From an uncultured Geobacteraceae bacterium (GTDB taxonomy: Bacteria > Desulfobacterota > Desulfuromonadia > Geobacterales > Pseudopelobacteraceae): a stretch of DNA of 57,884 nt. How positions within the stretch are numbered: position 1 is the first letter of the stretch; every line of letters starts with the position of its first letter. A model generated the notes under the pieces. The model saw only the letters and a list, made by a program, of their open reading frames with translations. It searched no databases and was not told the origin of the DNA. A program made the position numbers and the translations under genes. Of this stretch, positions 25,307 to 34,814 are shown in pieces. The stretch is from assembly GCA_903876875.1 (NCBI GenBank), contig CAIRBT010000155.1, positions 1 through 57,884 on the forward strand, in the 5' to 3' direction.

Positions 25307-26140
25307 ATGGAATTTATCGATATAAACAGCAGAAACGAAGGGAAAGAACGCTGTACCGCTCAGGTACAAGCGGTCTCTGCAGGTGCGGAACACCGGTGGG
25401 GCTTTTTCCTCCTGCCGTTGGCACTGCCGGTTATGCTGCTTGTCGTCTGGGAGGTGTTGAGCAGAAAAGGTTTCATTAGGCCGACAATACTACCACCACC
25501 GACTGATATCTGGCAGGTAGTGGTTGAAATGACGGTTTCCGGTGAACTGCTGAAGCACCTCCTGATCAGCCTGGAGCGTGTCGTTAAGGGGTTCTCGGTG
25601 GGGGCGGTGTTGGGACTTATTTCAGGAATACTGATCGGCCTTTCGCCCCGTATCGAACGGGCAGTTGCACTGGTTACGGGTCTGTTGCGTCCCATTCCGA
25701 TCATTGCCTGGGTGCCGGTTCTTATCCTCTGGATGGGTATTGATGAAGCGTCAAAAATAACCGTTATCGCCATCGGCAGCTTCTGGCCGGTGTTGTTGAA
25801 TGTGATCCAGGGCATTCGAAGCACCGACCGAAAGTATCTGGAAGTTGCCACCATTCTGGAAAAGAGTCGCTGGATGCTGCTCACCAAGGTGATACTGCCC
25901 TCTGCACTGCCGTCAATCTTCACCGGCATCAGGATTGGCATCGGTATTGCCTGGATGAGCGTCGTCGGTGCCGAACTGATCGCAGCCTCCTCCGGCGTGG
26001 GGTACATGATCATGTATGCCCGTGAACTGTCACAGGCCGACGTGATGCTGGTGGGGGTGTTTTCCATCGGTATTACCGGTCTGTTGATCGATTATATCAT
26101 TCGTACCGTGGAATCACGGCTTCTCAAATGGAATGTCTGA
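25307..26140 (+). CDS. ABC transporter permease (SsuC/TauC-like)
   Basis: The 277-residue membrane protein has six predicted hydrophobic segments and the EAA-type loop YLEVATILEKSRWMLLTKVILPSALPSIFTG near residue 182. It forms an SsuABC-like importer with the ATPase at 26153 and receptor at 26974. It lies five bases after the FMN protein. Family substrates include sulfonates, taurine, nitrate and pyrimidine precursors; the choice here is not readable. Confidence 0.9.
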   Translation: MEFIDINSRNEGKERCTAQVQAVSAGAEHRWGFFLLPLALPVMLLVVWEVLSRKGFIRPTILPPPTDIWQVVVEMTVSGELLKHLLISLERVVKGFSVGAVLGLISGILIGLSPRIERAVALVTGLLRPIPIIAWVPVLILWMGIDEASKITVIAIGSFWPVLLNVIQGIRSTDRKYLEVATILEKSRWMLLTKVILPSALPSIFTGIRIGIGIAWMSVVGAELIAASSGVGYMIMYARELSQADVMLVGVFSIGITGLLIDYIIRTVESRLLKWNV

Positions 26141-26152
26141 GGTACCAGGTTC

Positions 26153-26938
26153 ATGTCTTCACTTACTCAACAGTTACTTTCAATAACCGGACTCTCTAAA
26201 CAGTTTGCCATCAATTCGGAGACGGTACAGGCACTGACCGACATCAACCTGCAGGTTACGCCGGGAGAGTTCATTAGTATCGTTGGTGCCAGTGGCTGCG
26301 GCAAGAGTACGCTGCTACGAATTATTGTTGGTCTGGATTCGCAAAGCAGTGGTGAAATAACCCTTGGTGGTCAGGCCATCCACAAACCGGGGGTGGATCG
26401 GGGTATGGTGTTTCAGGAAGCCCGGTTACTTCCGTGGCTTACGGTGCGTGACAATATTGCTTTTGGCTGTCGGAGTAATGCTACAAACGTCGAAAAGTGC
26501 CGCCTGGTCGACGAACATATTGCACTGGTGGGGCTTGCCGGATTTGAAAGTGCCTATCCCCATCAACTGTCCGGCGGCATGCAGCAGCGGGCCAGTATTG
26601 CACGAGCTCTGGTGAACCGTCCCAAGGTGCTGCTGCTGGATGAGCCGTTTGGCGCCCTTGACGCTTTCACCCGCATCAATATGCAACAGGAGGTGCTGCG
26701 GATCTGGGAGGCGGAAAAAACCACCATGATTTTAGTGACCCACGACATTGATGAGGCGATTTATCTGGGAGATCGGGTGGTTGTCATGTCAAGCCGTCCC
26801 GGCACCATCAAGAAAATAGTGCCGGTGACTCTGTCTCGGCCCAGGGACCGGAGTGATTATGATTTTGTGCAGATCAGGAAAGAAATATATGCGGAATTTT
26901 TTGAACAGAGTCCCAAACCATTTGCCTACGCAATTTGA
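26153..26938 (+). CDS. ABC transporter ATPase (SsuB/TauB-like)
   Basis: This 261-residue ATPase has Walker A GASGCGKST near residue 45, Q-loop VFQEARLLPWLT, signature LSGGMQQRASIARAL, Walker B VLLLDEPFGALDA and H-loop THDIDEA. It drives the block D importer together with the adjacent permease and receptor. Confidence 0.9.
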   Translation: MSSLTQQLLSITGLSKQFAINSETVQALTDINLQVTPGEFISIVGASGCGKSTLLRIIVGLDSQSSGEITLGGQAIHKPGVDRGMVFQEARLLPWLTVRDNIAFGCRSNATNVEKCRLVDEHIALVGLAGFESAYPHQLSGGMQQRASIARALVNRPKVLLLDEPFGALDAFTRINMQQEVLRIWEAEKTTMILVTHDIDEAIYLGDRVVVMSSRPGTIKKIVPVTLSRPRDRSDYDFVQIRKEIYAEFFEQSPKPFAYAI

Positions 26939-26973
26939 TGTGTGAAGATAATCAAACAAAAGGAGTTTTTCCC

Positions 26974-27936
26974 ATGAAAAAAAAGTTGATAGCATTTCTC
27001 ACGGTAGCAGTTGCTCTGGTTGCCTCGCTGGCGGTGGCCGCCCCGGAGGCGGTTAAAGAGGTTAATATCGGTTATCAGGCAGCCAGCACCATCATTCTGC
27101 TTGGCAAGGCCAAGGGGTATTATGATGAGGAGTTTGCCAAGGAGGGGGTCAAGGTCAAGTACAGCCTGTTTCTGGCCGGGCCTCCCATGATTGAAGGTTT
27201 GTCGGGTGGTCGCCTTGATCTGATTCATACCGGTGATATGCCGCCGGTTTCAGGACGTGCGGCCGGAATTGACCTTAAAGTTATCGCTAACGCGGGGCTC
27301 GATCCTGCCCACAATGCCGTCTCCGTTGCACCTGATTCTCCCATCAAGTCACCGAAGGATCTGAAAGGGAAGAAGATCGGTCTGCCGATCGGTTCAAGTG
27401 CCCATCATTTCCTGTTTCTGCTGCTCGCCCACAATGGTCTGAAAGCGAGCGATGTACAATTGGTCAACCTTCCCGCACCGGATCTGGCACATGCCCTGGA
27501 AACTAAGAATGTTGATGCCATTGCCGTCTGGGAACCTATTACCACCAATATCGAGTTGCAGGGTAAGAGCCGGGTACTGGCCGACTCTACCAAGATTAAA
27601 CGGGCGGTAAATGTCTATCTGACCCGCAATGATTTTGGTAAACAGAATCCGAAATTGGTGGAAGCGTTCCTCCGGGCCACCAAACGTGCCGTGGATTTCT
27701 ATCGAAAAAATAACGCTGCAGCACAAAAGGCGATATCAGACGAAAGCAAATTCCCGCTGCCGGTCATCACCAGAATCACCAAACGCTACGATTTTAGCCT
27801 TGCCATTACTGATAAAGACATCGCCGCACTGGAGCAGGTTAAGAGCTTTCTGCGGGAATCCAAAGTCCTGAAAAAGGAGTTTGAGATTAGCGAGCTGTTT
27901 GATTTGAGTTATCTGAAACGTACCGGTCTCAAATAA
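26974..27936 (+). CDS. Periplasmic substrate-binding protein (SsuA-like)
   Basis: This 320-residue receptor has a signal peptide (MKKKLIAFLTVAVALVASLAVA) and SsuA features: VNIGYQAASTIILLGKAKGYYD, GGRLDLIHTGDMPP, LKGKKIGLPIGSSAHHFL and KNVDAIAVWEP. It is closer to classical aliphatic sulfonate receptors than the three in block B and lacks their Cys pair. The ATG at 26974 with AGGAG upstream is preferred over the earlier in-frame ATG. Confidence 0.87.
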   Translation: MKKKLIAFLTVAVALVASLAVAAPEAVKEVNIGYQAASTIILLGKAKGYYDEEFAKEGVKVKYSLFLAGPPMIEGLSGGRLDLIHTGDMPPVSGRAAGIDLKVIANAGLDPAHNAVSVAPDSPIKSPKDLKGKKIGLPIGSSAHHFLFLLLAHNGLKASDVQLVNLPAPDLAHALETKNVDAIAVWEPITTNIELQGKSRVLADSTKIKRAVNVYLTRNDFGKQNPKLVEAFLRATKRAVDFYRKNNAAAQKAISDESKFPLPVITRITKRYDFSLAITDKDIAALEQVKSFLRESKVLKKEFEISELFDLSYLKRTGLK

Positions 27937-27941
27937 CCGCC

Positions 27942-28667
27942 ATGTGTACTCTCGGTGCCGTCAATGGCAGGTATCTTTTCAAAAACCGGGATCTCTGGTG
28001 TGATTCGAGTCGGGTCGAAGAGGTGGTGTGCGGTCAGGGGAACTATCGCTACCGGGGCATTCGGGGGCACGCTTCCCCCCTTGAACGGGGGCTGAACAGC
28101 GGTATTAATGAAAAGGGGGTTGCTGTGGCTATTACTTTTGTCGATAACGTCCCCCTTGCCGAGGCATTGCTGACCAAAACGCCCCGAGGCGTATTGGTTG
28201 AGGAGATACTTGGAAGCTGTGGCGACCTTGCGTCTGCCGTGACTGTCATCACAGAATATATGAAAAAACCGCTGGTGGGGGGGAATATCATGGTGGCAAC
28301 CCCCCAGGGTGGAGTTGTTCTGGAACAGTTGTATCCCCGTTTTGTCTGTGAATATTTCATTAATCCGATTGTGGTGAGAACCAACCACTTTCTCAATCTG
28401 CCTATGGAACAGAGTAATCAGCACGAGCACAACAGCAGTCATGACCGCTCCCGACGGATGTGTGAGTTGCTGGGGAATGGCGACAATGCGTCACTGACAT
28501 CAATTCAGGGGGTTCTGGCAGACCATGGCGGGACTCACCGGATATGCAGCCACGAAGGGACATTACGTACGGTATCTGCGGTTGTCTATGATGTGAAAGC
28601 GGCTGTCATGCATTATGCGTCAGGCCCCCCCTGCAACACTCCCTGGCAGCGGTTTACGGTGAATTGA
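27942..28667 (+). CDS. C45-like Ntn hydrolase (acyltransferase/amidase)
   Basis: This 241-residue protein begins MCTLGAVNGRYLFKNRDLW, with Cys2 as the likely N-terminal nucleophile after Met removal, as in the isopenicillin N acyltransferase/C45 family of Ntn hydrolases. Later segments (GLNSGINEKGVAVAITFVDN; ICSHEGTLRTVSAVVYDVKAAVMHYASGPPC) fit the family. Such enzymes hydrolyse or transfer acyl groups on amide bonds. Directly after an importer and before an acyl-CoA ligase, it may release an acid from an imported N-acyl compound; this is inference. It overlaps the next frame. Confidence 0.65.
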   Translation: MCTLGAVNGRYLFKNRDLWCDSSRVEEVVCGQGNYRYRGIRGHASPLERGLNSGINEKGVAVAITFVDNVPLAEALLTKTPRGVLVEEILGSCGDLASAVTVITEYMKKPLVGGNIMVATPQGGVVLEQLYPRFVCEYFINPIVVRTNHFLNLPMEQSNQHEHNSSHDRSRRMCELLGNGDNASLTSIQGVLADHGGTHRICSHEGTLRTVSAVVYDVKAAVMHYASGPPCNTPWQRFTVN

Positions 28668-28672
28668 TCGTT

Positions 28673-30235
28673 ATGGCTCATTCAGCACTCCATACCATCG
28701 GTACATTGCTTGACAGGCAGGCCGAGCGTCTCGGTAACTCCCCGTTTCTCATCCTCCCGGAAGCCGATGAACTGCTTACATTTGCCGAGGTGGCGACCGG
28801 TGCCCGTACCATTGGTCATACTCTTGCCCGCAACGGATGTCGTGCGGGTGACCGGGTTGTGCTGATTCTGCCCAATGGTAAGGAATCGACACTCTCACTG
28901 TTGGCGGTGATGGGGGCGGGTGGGGTGGCGGTGCCGCTCAATCCCCGGCTTACCGACGAAGAAATCGGCGTGGCTATTGAGGACTCCGCTGCCCGCTTTA
29001 TTATCCGGCTCGCTTCTCGTAGTCCCGGAGAGAAGAGTGGCTGCCATGGCTTTACCCCGGTTACCGATGATCCGTTGGCTGATATCGGCATTGTACTCCT
29101 GTCACGGCTACCAGAAACGGCTCATTCTGCCCCGGTTGCTGTGCCAATTGCCGCTGCCGCACCTGCCCTGATACTCTTTACTTCAGGGACAACCGGTCGC
29201 CCCAAGGGGGTGCCGTTATCCCATGCCAATCTGCTTGCCAACGCGTCATTCGTTCAGGTTGCCCACTCCCTGTCAGCGACAGATACCGCCCTCTGCATAC
29301 TCGGTCTGTTTCACATTAACGGGCTTGTGGTTACCTTGTTAACGCCACTTCTGACCGGAATGCCGGTGGTACTGCCTACCCGTTTTGACGTAACTCACTT
29401 TTGGTCATGGGTTTCCCGGTACGGGGTTAGCTGGTTCAGTGCCGTACCCACCATACTGTCACTTCTCCTTTCCCATGGCATACCAGACAGAGCGGCACGG
29501 GGGCGGCTCCGTTTTGTCCGTTCGGCTTCTGCCCCCCTGCCGGTGGCAATTATGGAGGAATTCGAGCGGCAGTGCGGGATTCCGGTGATTGAAACGTACG
29601 GAATTTCCGAAGCGGCCTGTCAGGTTACCGCCAATCCGTTGCCGCCGTTACTGCGTAAGCCAGGCTCGGCCGGTAAGGCGGTTGGCAATGAATTGAAGGT
29701 ACGAGATGAGCAGGGTGTCGAGCTTCCCTGTGGGGTAGCCGGTGAAGTTGTTATACGGGGATCCAATCTCTTTGGCGGATATCTTACTAATCCGCTGGCT
29801 GATAGTGAAGCCCTCCGGCAGGGATGGTTCCACACTGGTGACCTCGGATACCTTGATGGGGAGGGGTATCTGTTTCTTACCGGTCGCAAGAAGGAAATAA
29901 TAAACCGTGCCGGTGAGAAAATTTCGCCCCGGGAGGTTGAAGAGGTCATTCACCGATTGGCCGAGGTGGAGGCGGTCGGAGTGGTGGGGGTACCCCATCA
30001 GCTCTATGGAGAGGAGGTGACCGCCTTTATTACCTTACGACCCGGTGCCGTAGTTACTAATGACGAAATCCGTGATTTTTGCCGCCACCATCTGGCCGGT
30101 TTCAAAGTTCCGCGAGAGTTGTTTTTTATTGATGAATTTCCGAAAGGCCCCAGTGGCAAGATTCAGCGTCGTCGTCTGGTCGATCTCTATCTGGAACTAC
30201 AGAAAAGCACACAATCTGTGAGGCATACAACATGA
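28673..30235 (+). CDS. AMP-forming acyl-CoA synthetase
   Basis: The 520-residue adenylate-forming enzyme shows the AMP motif LILFTSGTTGRPKGVPLSH near residue 165, the A5 segment VIETYGISEAA, and the C-terminal TGRKKEIINRAGEKISPREVE and catalytic-lysine region GKIQRRRLV. It activates a carboxylic acid to its CoA thioester with ATP. The ATG at 28673 is chosen over a TTG at 28664. It overlaps the oxidoreductase alpha gene by four bases. A methylthio acid such as 3-methylthiopropionate is a conceivable substrate from context, not from residues. Confidence 0.85.
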   Translation: MAHSALHTIGTLLDRQAERLGNSPFLILPEADELLTFAEVATGARTIGHTLARNGCRAGDRVVLILPNGKESTLSLLAVMGAGGVAVPLNPRLTDEEIGVAIEDSAARFIIRLASRSPGEKSGCHGFTPVTDDPLADIGIVLLSRLPETAHSAPVAVPIAAAAPALILFTSGTTGRPKGVPLSHANLLANASFVQVAHSLSATDTALCILGLFHINGLVVTLLTPLLTGMPVVLPTRFDVTHFWSWVSRYGVSWFSAVPTILSLLLSHGIPDRAARGRLRFVRSASAPLPVAIMEEFERQCGIPVIETYGISEAACQVTANPLPPLLRKPGSAGKAVGNELKVRDEQGVELPCGVAGEVVIRGSNLFGGYLTNPLADSEALRQGWFHTGDLGYLDGEGYLFLTGRKKEIINRAGEKISPREVEEVIHRLAEVEAVGVVGVPHQLYGEEVTAFITLRPGAVVTNDEIRDFCRHHLAGFKVPRELFFIDEFPKGPSGKIQRRRLVDLYLELQKSTQSVRHTT

Positions 30236-31404
30236 AGCGAATATTTGACACCGGTAATGCGGCCATAACCGAAGGAGCCATCAGGGCAGGGTGTAATTTG
30301 TTTGCCGGATATCCGATTACTCCGGCCACCGAGATAGCTGAGAATATGTCCCGTCGTTTACCTCAGGTGGGGGGCTATTACCTGCAGGCGGAAGATGAAA
30401 ATGCCGCCCTGCATATCTGTAATGGCGGTTCCATCGGGGGACTCAAGGCCATGACTGCCACCTCCGGACCCGGGTTTATTCTGTTTGCCGACGCCTTCGG
30501 TTGGGCTGTCAGCAGCGAAGTGCCGGTGGTCATTGTCAACTCACAAAGAGTCGGGCCGGTGAGCGGTATTACCGGGGCACCGGGGCAGGGAGAGTTCTAC
30601 TTAAGCCGCTATCTTACCCATGGCGGTAATTATGAAACCATCGTCCTTGCACCGGCTTCCGTGCAGGAAGCCTATCGGCTGACGGTACGGGCCTTCGCCC
30701 TTGCCGAACGTTTCCGTACTCCGGTCATCGTGCTGGCAGATCAGATGGTCACCGATGGCTGGGAAACCCTGGAACTGCCGGAGACCGACGACGAATTCGC
30801 CGCCCTTGGACTGGAAGTGGTTCCCCGCCGGATCAATCCCGGCCCCGAATTCTATCCCGCCTCCGATGAAATTGATGTGCCGCCGGTGGTGCTGGGGCAC
30901 AACACCGGAGCCGCCTGTTCTGACTGGACGCCGACGGATCGTGGCCACGACACTGAGGATATCACCTGGCAACATAAGCATGCCTGGCGGCTCATCCATA
31001 AAATAGTGAACAACCGTCAGTTGATAGATGAAGCCGATGAATGGTTTCTTGATGATGACCCGGAGATTATACTGGTCGGGTACGGTACCCCGTCCCGGGT
31101 AATCCGGAGTGCCGTAGGAGAGGCCAGAAAGAGTGGACTCAAGGTGGGTGGCATTCGCCTGATATCACTCTGGCCGTTTCAAAGCCATCTGTTTACCCGC
31201 ACCGCCTGCTATCTGGTGGTGGAGTTGAATTGGGACGGGCAGTTGGTCCGTGAAGTGGAGAGAGCGGCTGCCGATGGCAGCAACGTTCACTTCTGGGGGC
31301 GGTGCGGGGAACTGCCCTCGATGGCGGAGCTGCTCGATACGGTTCGGCAGTTGCTTGACAATGAACCGTTGCAGCGTGACGGTTGGCGTACGGAGAAATG
31401 GTGA
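30232..31404 (+). CDS. 2-oxoacid:ferredoxin oxidoreductase, alpha subunit
   Basis: The 390-residue subunit has the pyrimidine-binding and domain II features of KorA/VorA-type proteins: AGCNLFAGYPITPATEIAENMSR, GYYLQAEDENAALHICNGGSIGG and KAMTATSGPGFILF. With the next two genes it oxidatively decarboxylates a 2-oxo acid to an acyl-CoA, reducing ferredoxin. The order alpha, beta, gamma without a ferredoxin-type delta gene fits the KorABC layout. Ferredoxin made here could feed corrinoid activation or the nitrogenase-like enzyme. Confidence 0.87.
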   Translation: MKRIFDTGNAAITEGAIRAGCNLFAGYPITPATEIAENMSRRLPQVGGYYLQAEDENAALHICNGGSIGGLKAMTATSGPGFILFADAFGWAVSSEVPVVIVNSQRVGPVSGITGAPGQGEFYLSRYLTHGGNYETIVLAPASVQEAYRLTVRAFALAERFRTPVIVLADQMVTDGWETLELPETDDEFAALGLEVVPRRINPGPEFYPASDEIDVPPVVLGHNTGAACSDWTPTDRGHDTEDITWQHKHAWRLIHKIVNNRQLIDEADEWFLDDDPEIILVGYGTPSRVIRSAVGEARKSGLKVGGIRLISLWPFQSHLFTRTACYLVVELNWDGQLVREVERAAADGSNVHFWGRCGELPSMAELLDTVRQLLDNEPLQRDGWRTEKW

Positions 31405-31405
31405 T

Positions 31406-32254
31406 ATGAGCGATTTACTGGAAACATACGTCCGACCGGAAAAAAATCCCGGCACGGCGTGCAAGGGGTGTGGGTTACGATTGGCTCACCGGAACGTGCT
31501 TGAAGCCATCGATGAATTGAAACTGTCAACCGGTGATGTCGTGTGGGGTACCGGCATTGGCTGCTCGGGACGGCAAACCTTCGCGACCTGGCGAGGAGAT
31601 ACCTTCGCCGGTACCCACGGACGGGTCTATGCCATGGCTACCGGTTTGCGGCTGGCGTTGCCTCCGGAAAAACGTCTGATTTTAACCGTTGGGGACGGTG
31701 ATGCCTTTACCATCGGTTTTCTGCATCTGCTCAATGCGGCACGCCGTAACGTTGACATGACGGTGGTGGTTTTTGACAACCTTGGATACCAGTCAACCGG
31801 CGGGCAATACGGGGTTACAACACCACTGGGAAGTCGTACCGACAGCAGTCCCTACGGAGCCTGGGAGCCGAACTGGACCCAGGGGGGCTTTGATGTGCTG
31901 CGGATACTCAAGGAGGCGGGGGCAACGTTTTTGGCACGACATACGGTGCTTCAGGGACACGAACCGGTGGAAAGCCTGAAGAAGGCCATCGGGAACCGGG
32001 GCTTTTCTCTGGTACAACTCATCTATCCCTGCGTAACCCACTTTGGTGTCCAAGCCTTGGAAACCCGTAATATCGCGACTGTCTATGACTGGTTTCGAGA
32101 GCGCACCAGCGACGATCTTGCGGCAGATTCCAACACACATTTTACCACCGGTATTGTTCATGATGCCGCCGGTTCACGACCGGAATTTTCCGTAGCAGTG
32201 AGAGATTTTGTTGCTTCGGTGCAGAAAGGGGGCAGCCGTGGTGGCACGAATTGA
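31406..32254 (+). CDS. 2-oxoacid:ferredoxin oxidoreductase, beta (TPP-binding) subunit
   Basis: The 282-residue subunit has NPGTACKGCGLRLAHRNVLEA with cluster-type cysteines, IGCSGRQTF, and the thiamine diphosphate motif GDGDAFTIGFLHLLNAARRN followed by DNLGYQSTGGQ. The start at ATG 31406 lies one base after the alpha stop codon; a longer upstream frame overlaps alpha and is not used. It contains the active-site cofactor and one [4Fe-4S] cluster. Confidence 0.87.
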   Translation: MSDLLETYVRPEKNPGTACKGCGLRLAHRNVLEAIDELKLSTGDVVWGTGIGCSGRQTFATWRGDTFAGTHGRVYAMATGLRLALPPEKRLILTVGDGDAFTIGFLHLLNAARRNVDMTVVVFDNLGYQSTGGQYGVTTPLGSRTDSSPYGAWEPNWTQGGFDVLRILKEAGATFLARHTVLQGHEPVESLKKAIGNRGFSLVQLIYPCVTHFGVQALETRNIATVYDWFRERTSDDLAADSNTHFTTGIVHDAAGSRPEFSVAVRDFVASVQKGGSRGGTN

Positions 32255-32771
32255 AATTCTGATCAGCGGTTTTGGCGGTCAGGGGGTGGTGCGTATCGGC
32301 CAGATACTGGGGCAGGCGGCCGTTAACCAAGGTCTGTACACCACCATGCTTATCAGCCATGGGACGGAAACCAGGGGAGGGTATGTCCGGAGCCAGGTAG
32401 TCATCTCCGATGCTTTCATTGACAGCCCGGTAGTTGAAAATCCCGCCTACTTTTGTGCTTTCTCTCCAATTGCCTACGGCATGTTCAAGCATCTCTGTAA
32501 CCGACAGACGGTGATACTGCACAATCCGAATCTGGTTACCGCCGATCCGGCATCTGATGCATGTCACAGGGCGATTGCCGGGGAGACGCTGGCAGAGCGG
32601 GAGCTGGGAAACGCTCAGTATGCCAATGTTATCTATCTTGGTGTCTTGAGTGCCCACTGTGGTTTGCTTGTGCCGGAACACATTGTCACTGCCATCAGGC
32701 AGCGGCTTCCGGAACGCTCCCATGAAAACAATATACGGGCCTTTGAGCTGGGACGTGAATATACGCTGTAA
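32238..32771 (+). CDS. 2-oxoacid:ferredoxin oxidoreductase, gamma subunit
   Basis: The 177-residue subunit has the gamma signature EILISGFGGQGVVRIGQILGQAA and SHGTETRGGYVRSQVVISD. GTG at 32238 (or the next GTG at 32241) follows a GGGGG ribosome binding site and overlaps the beta gene. It completes the enzyme. Confidence 0.85.
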   Translation: MVARIEILISGFGGQGVVRIGQILGQAAVNQGLYTTMLISHGTETRGGYVRSQVVISDAFIDSPVVENPAYFCAFSPIAYGMFKHLCNRQTVILHNPNLVTADPASDACHRAIAGETLAERELGNAQYANVIYLGVLSAHCGLLVPEHIVTAIRQRLPERSHENNIRAFELGREYTL

Positions 32772-32783
32772 CAGGAGTGAAAA

Positions 32784-33761
32784 ATGAATTTTATCATTAT
32801 CAATACGATCTGCACGGTTCTGTTACTGTTCGTATCCGTCGCAACAATTCTGGCCGAGGATAGCGGGTACAAGGGGTTTAAGCGGGGTACCGCACTGATC
32901 ACCGCGAAGGAACTGAAAAAAAAGCTCGATGGTGAGAATAAAAACCTCATTGTCCTGGCGGCGGAAAGCGATGTCGAATATCGACTGGGGCATATCCCCG
33001 GTTCCCATCAGGTCGATAGACCGGCAATTGAAGCGGCGCCTGAAACACAGAACGGCATCACTGGCAATATAATCGACGCGGCCGGTTTTACCCGTCTAGC
33101 CCGGAGTCTCGGCATTAATCGGGATACCACGGTGGTCATATACGATACCAAATACGACGCTACCCGGCTCTGGTGGGCTTTTACCTATTACGGTAAAAAC
33201 AACATCCGGTTGTTGGATGGGGGAGTAAAAGCCTGGCGTGATGCCGGGTATACGGTCGATCTTTTCGCACCGGATAAGCCGCAGCCGGGCAGTTATACTG
33301 CGTCCATAGCAAAACCGACCTTACGGGTGGATACGGCTGATATCCTCAGATTAAAGACGGCTCACTCTTCACAACTCTGGGATGCCCGTGACCGCAAGGA
33401 GTATTGCGGTGAAGAATTAAAAAAGGGGGCGGTGAGGGCGGGGCGAATTCCCTGGGGGATTCACAGCCCCTGGTTACAGTTTAAAAAGAAGGAGAATCAG
33501 GCGGAATGGCTATCTGCAGCTGAAGTGAAGAGCGTTATCGAGAAACTTGGATACGATCCTGCTAAAGAGCAGTATTTCTACTGTCAGTCTGGGGTGCGAT
33601 CTACTCAAGCAATATTTGCTCTTTATCTATCGGGTTGGCCACTTGAGAGGTTACATAATTATGACAGCTCGTGGATAGGCTGGTCGAGGGATCAAAGACT
33701 GCCTATAGATTCTGGTTGTAGTGAGAATGTAGCTTCAGAAGTAAGTCTGACAAATAAATAG
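32784..33761 (+). CDS. Exported tandem rhodanese (sulfurtransferase)
   Basis: The 325-residue protein has a signal peptide (residues 1-24) and two rhodanese domains. The first (LIVLAAESDVEYRLGHIPGSHQVDR; VVIYDTKYDATRLWW) lacks the active Cys. The second carries Cys267 in YFYCQSGVRSTQA, so it should be active. Two-domain thiosulfate or mercaptopyruvate sulfurtransferases move sulfane sulfur; here the location is periplasmic. It is the last gene of block D and connects the block to sulfur metabolism. Confidence 0.83.
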   Translation: MNFIIINTICTVLLLFVSVATILAEDSGYKGFKRGTALITAKELKKKLDGENKNLIVLAAESDVEYRLGHIPGSHQVDRPAIEAAPETQNGITGNIIDAAGFTRLARSLGINRDTTVVIYDTKYDATRLWWAFTYYGKNNIRLLDGGVKAWRDAGYTVDLFAPDKPQPGSYTASIAKPTLRVDTADILRLKTAHSSQLWDARDRKEYCGEELKKGAVRAGRIPWGIHSPWLQFKKKENQAEWLSAAEVKSVIEKLGYDPAKEQYFYCQSGVRSTQAIFALYLSGWPLERLHNYDSSWIGWSRDQRLPIDSGCSENVASEVSLTNK

Positions 33762-33967
33762 TTATGGCTAACAGCCGATCTCTGGAACTGTACAGTTGTC
33801 ACGTATAAACGGTGTTCACCTGTTGGGAAGTGTCCGTGATGAGGTATCTGTTAGAGTAGAACAGTATAAAGTCAACAGCGCGGTTTGAGGGTTTTATGGC
33901 CAATGTTGCACTGCCAGGTGGTGGAAATATCAGCCTTCTATCCATCTTTTAACGTGACACCAAAAAG

Positions 33968-34429
33968 TCAGAACAGCTCCTCTACACCCTCCATTTTCAA
34001 CTTTCTAGCTCTTTGACAGAGGTTTTCCAGGGTTATAGAGCCAAAATAACTTTCAAGGAGAGTGCATGCCTCAGTCCAGATTGCCTGATCCACGCACCAC
34101 CCTTCAGGTTGTTGTTCTAATAAATGAGTTGGTTTCATTGTTGTTTTAGCGGTACGGCCATCGAGAGCTACATGCTGTTCAGTACCAGCGATTATCTCTA
34201 AAATTGAGATATTTTCTGATTCCCGCGAAAGAATATAGCCACCTTGTGGCCCACGCTTACTTATTGACAGTCCGGCACGTATATAATGCTGAAAAAGTTG
34301 TTCCAGGTAACGTGGAGGAAACTGCTGCCGACGGGCAATATCCAGTAATTGTTCCGGTTTGCCACAACCATTGTAAGCTATGTCAAACATGGCACGAAGA
34401 CTATGCACGTATTTATTCGATATTTTCAT
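33968..34429 (-). CDS. Rrf2 family transcriptional regulator (copy at end of block F)
   Basis: The 153-residue protein has the Rrf2 winged-helix pattern: SNKYVHSLRAMFDIAYNG, PPRYLEQLFQHYIRAGLSISKRGPQGGYILSRE and SILEIIAGTE. Cysteines in GWCVDQAIWTEACTLL and NLCQ could bind a metal cluster, but the spacing is not IscR-like. It is the last gene of the Rrf2-cysK-nifB-nifX-Rrf2 series. The 206 bases to the rhodanese stop hold no gene. Confidence 0.82.
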   Translation of the reverse strand: MKISNKYVHSLRAMFDIAYNGCGKPEQLLDIARRQQFPPRYLEQLFQHYIRAGLSISKRGPQGGYILSRESENISILEIIAGTEQHVALDGRTAKTTMKPTHLLEQQPEGWCVDQAIWTEACTLLESYFGSITLENLCQRARKLKMEGVEELF

Positions 34430-34439
34430 ATGGTAACGA

Positions 34440-34784
34440 TTATCTTGTTAAAGCGAATCGTTTTGATTTGATCAGTGCTTCGAATGCCTCCGTTATCGTC
34501 CCCGGAAGGGTGAACGCCATTATACGGTGGCCAATGAGCACATCAATGGCTCCGGAACCTATCTGGCAGACAATAACTCCCCGACAATCAGAAATGCCTT
34601 GTGCTGCCAGCTCAAGTGCATTGTCGTCGTGAGTATGTGAGGCACAGAAGGGGCGTACTTCCCGTTGTTCGATGAAATCAACGCCGTCATCGTGCAAGCG
34701 GAATATTCTGAAACTATGTGATTTACCAAAATGCTGATCCACATGTACTCCGTCACTGCTCCCAACCGCAATCCTGACGTCCAT
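34440..34784 (-). CDS. NifX/NafY-like dinitrogenase Fe-Mo cofactor binding protein
   Basis: This 114-residue single-domain protein matches the dinitrogenase iron-molybdenum cofactor family: RIAVGSSDGVHVDQHFGKSHSFRIF, RPFCASHTHDDNALELA, and ISDCRGVIVCQIGSGAIDVLIGHRIMAF. In nitrogenase systems such domains (NifX, NafY, NifB C terminus) bind NifB-co or the cofactor and pass it on. Immediately downstream of NifB, it fits a cofactor carrier for the NifD-like protein. Confidence 0.85.
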   Translation of the reverse strand: MDVRIAVGSSDGVHVDQHFGKSHSFRIFRLHDDGVDFIEQREVRPFCASHTHDDNALELAAQGISDCRGVIVCQIGSGAIDVLIGHRIMAFTLPGTITEAFEALIKSKRFALTR

Positions 34785-34814
34785 CTCCAGCTCTCCCTGG
34801 AATTAGCTTCTCAA

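Noticed and set aside
33762-33967. Possible insertion sequence remnant between the rhodanese and Rrf2 genes
   Set aside because: No inverted repeats, target duplication or transposase fragment could be identified in the 206 bases.
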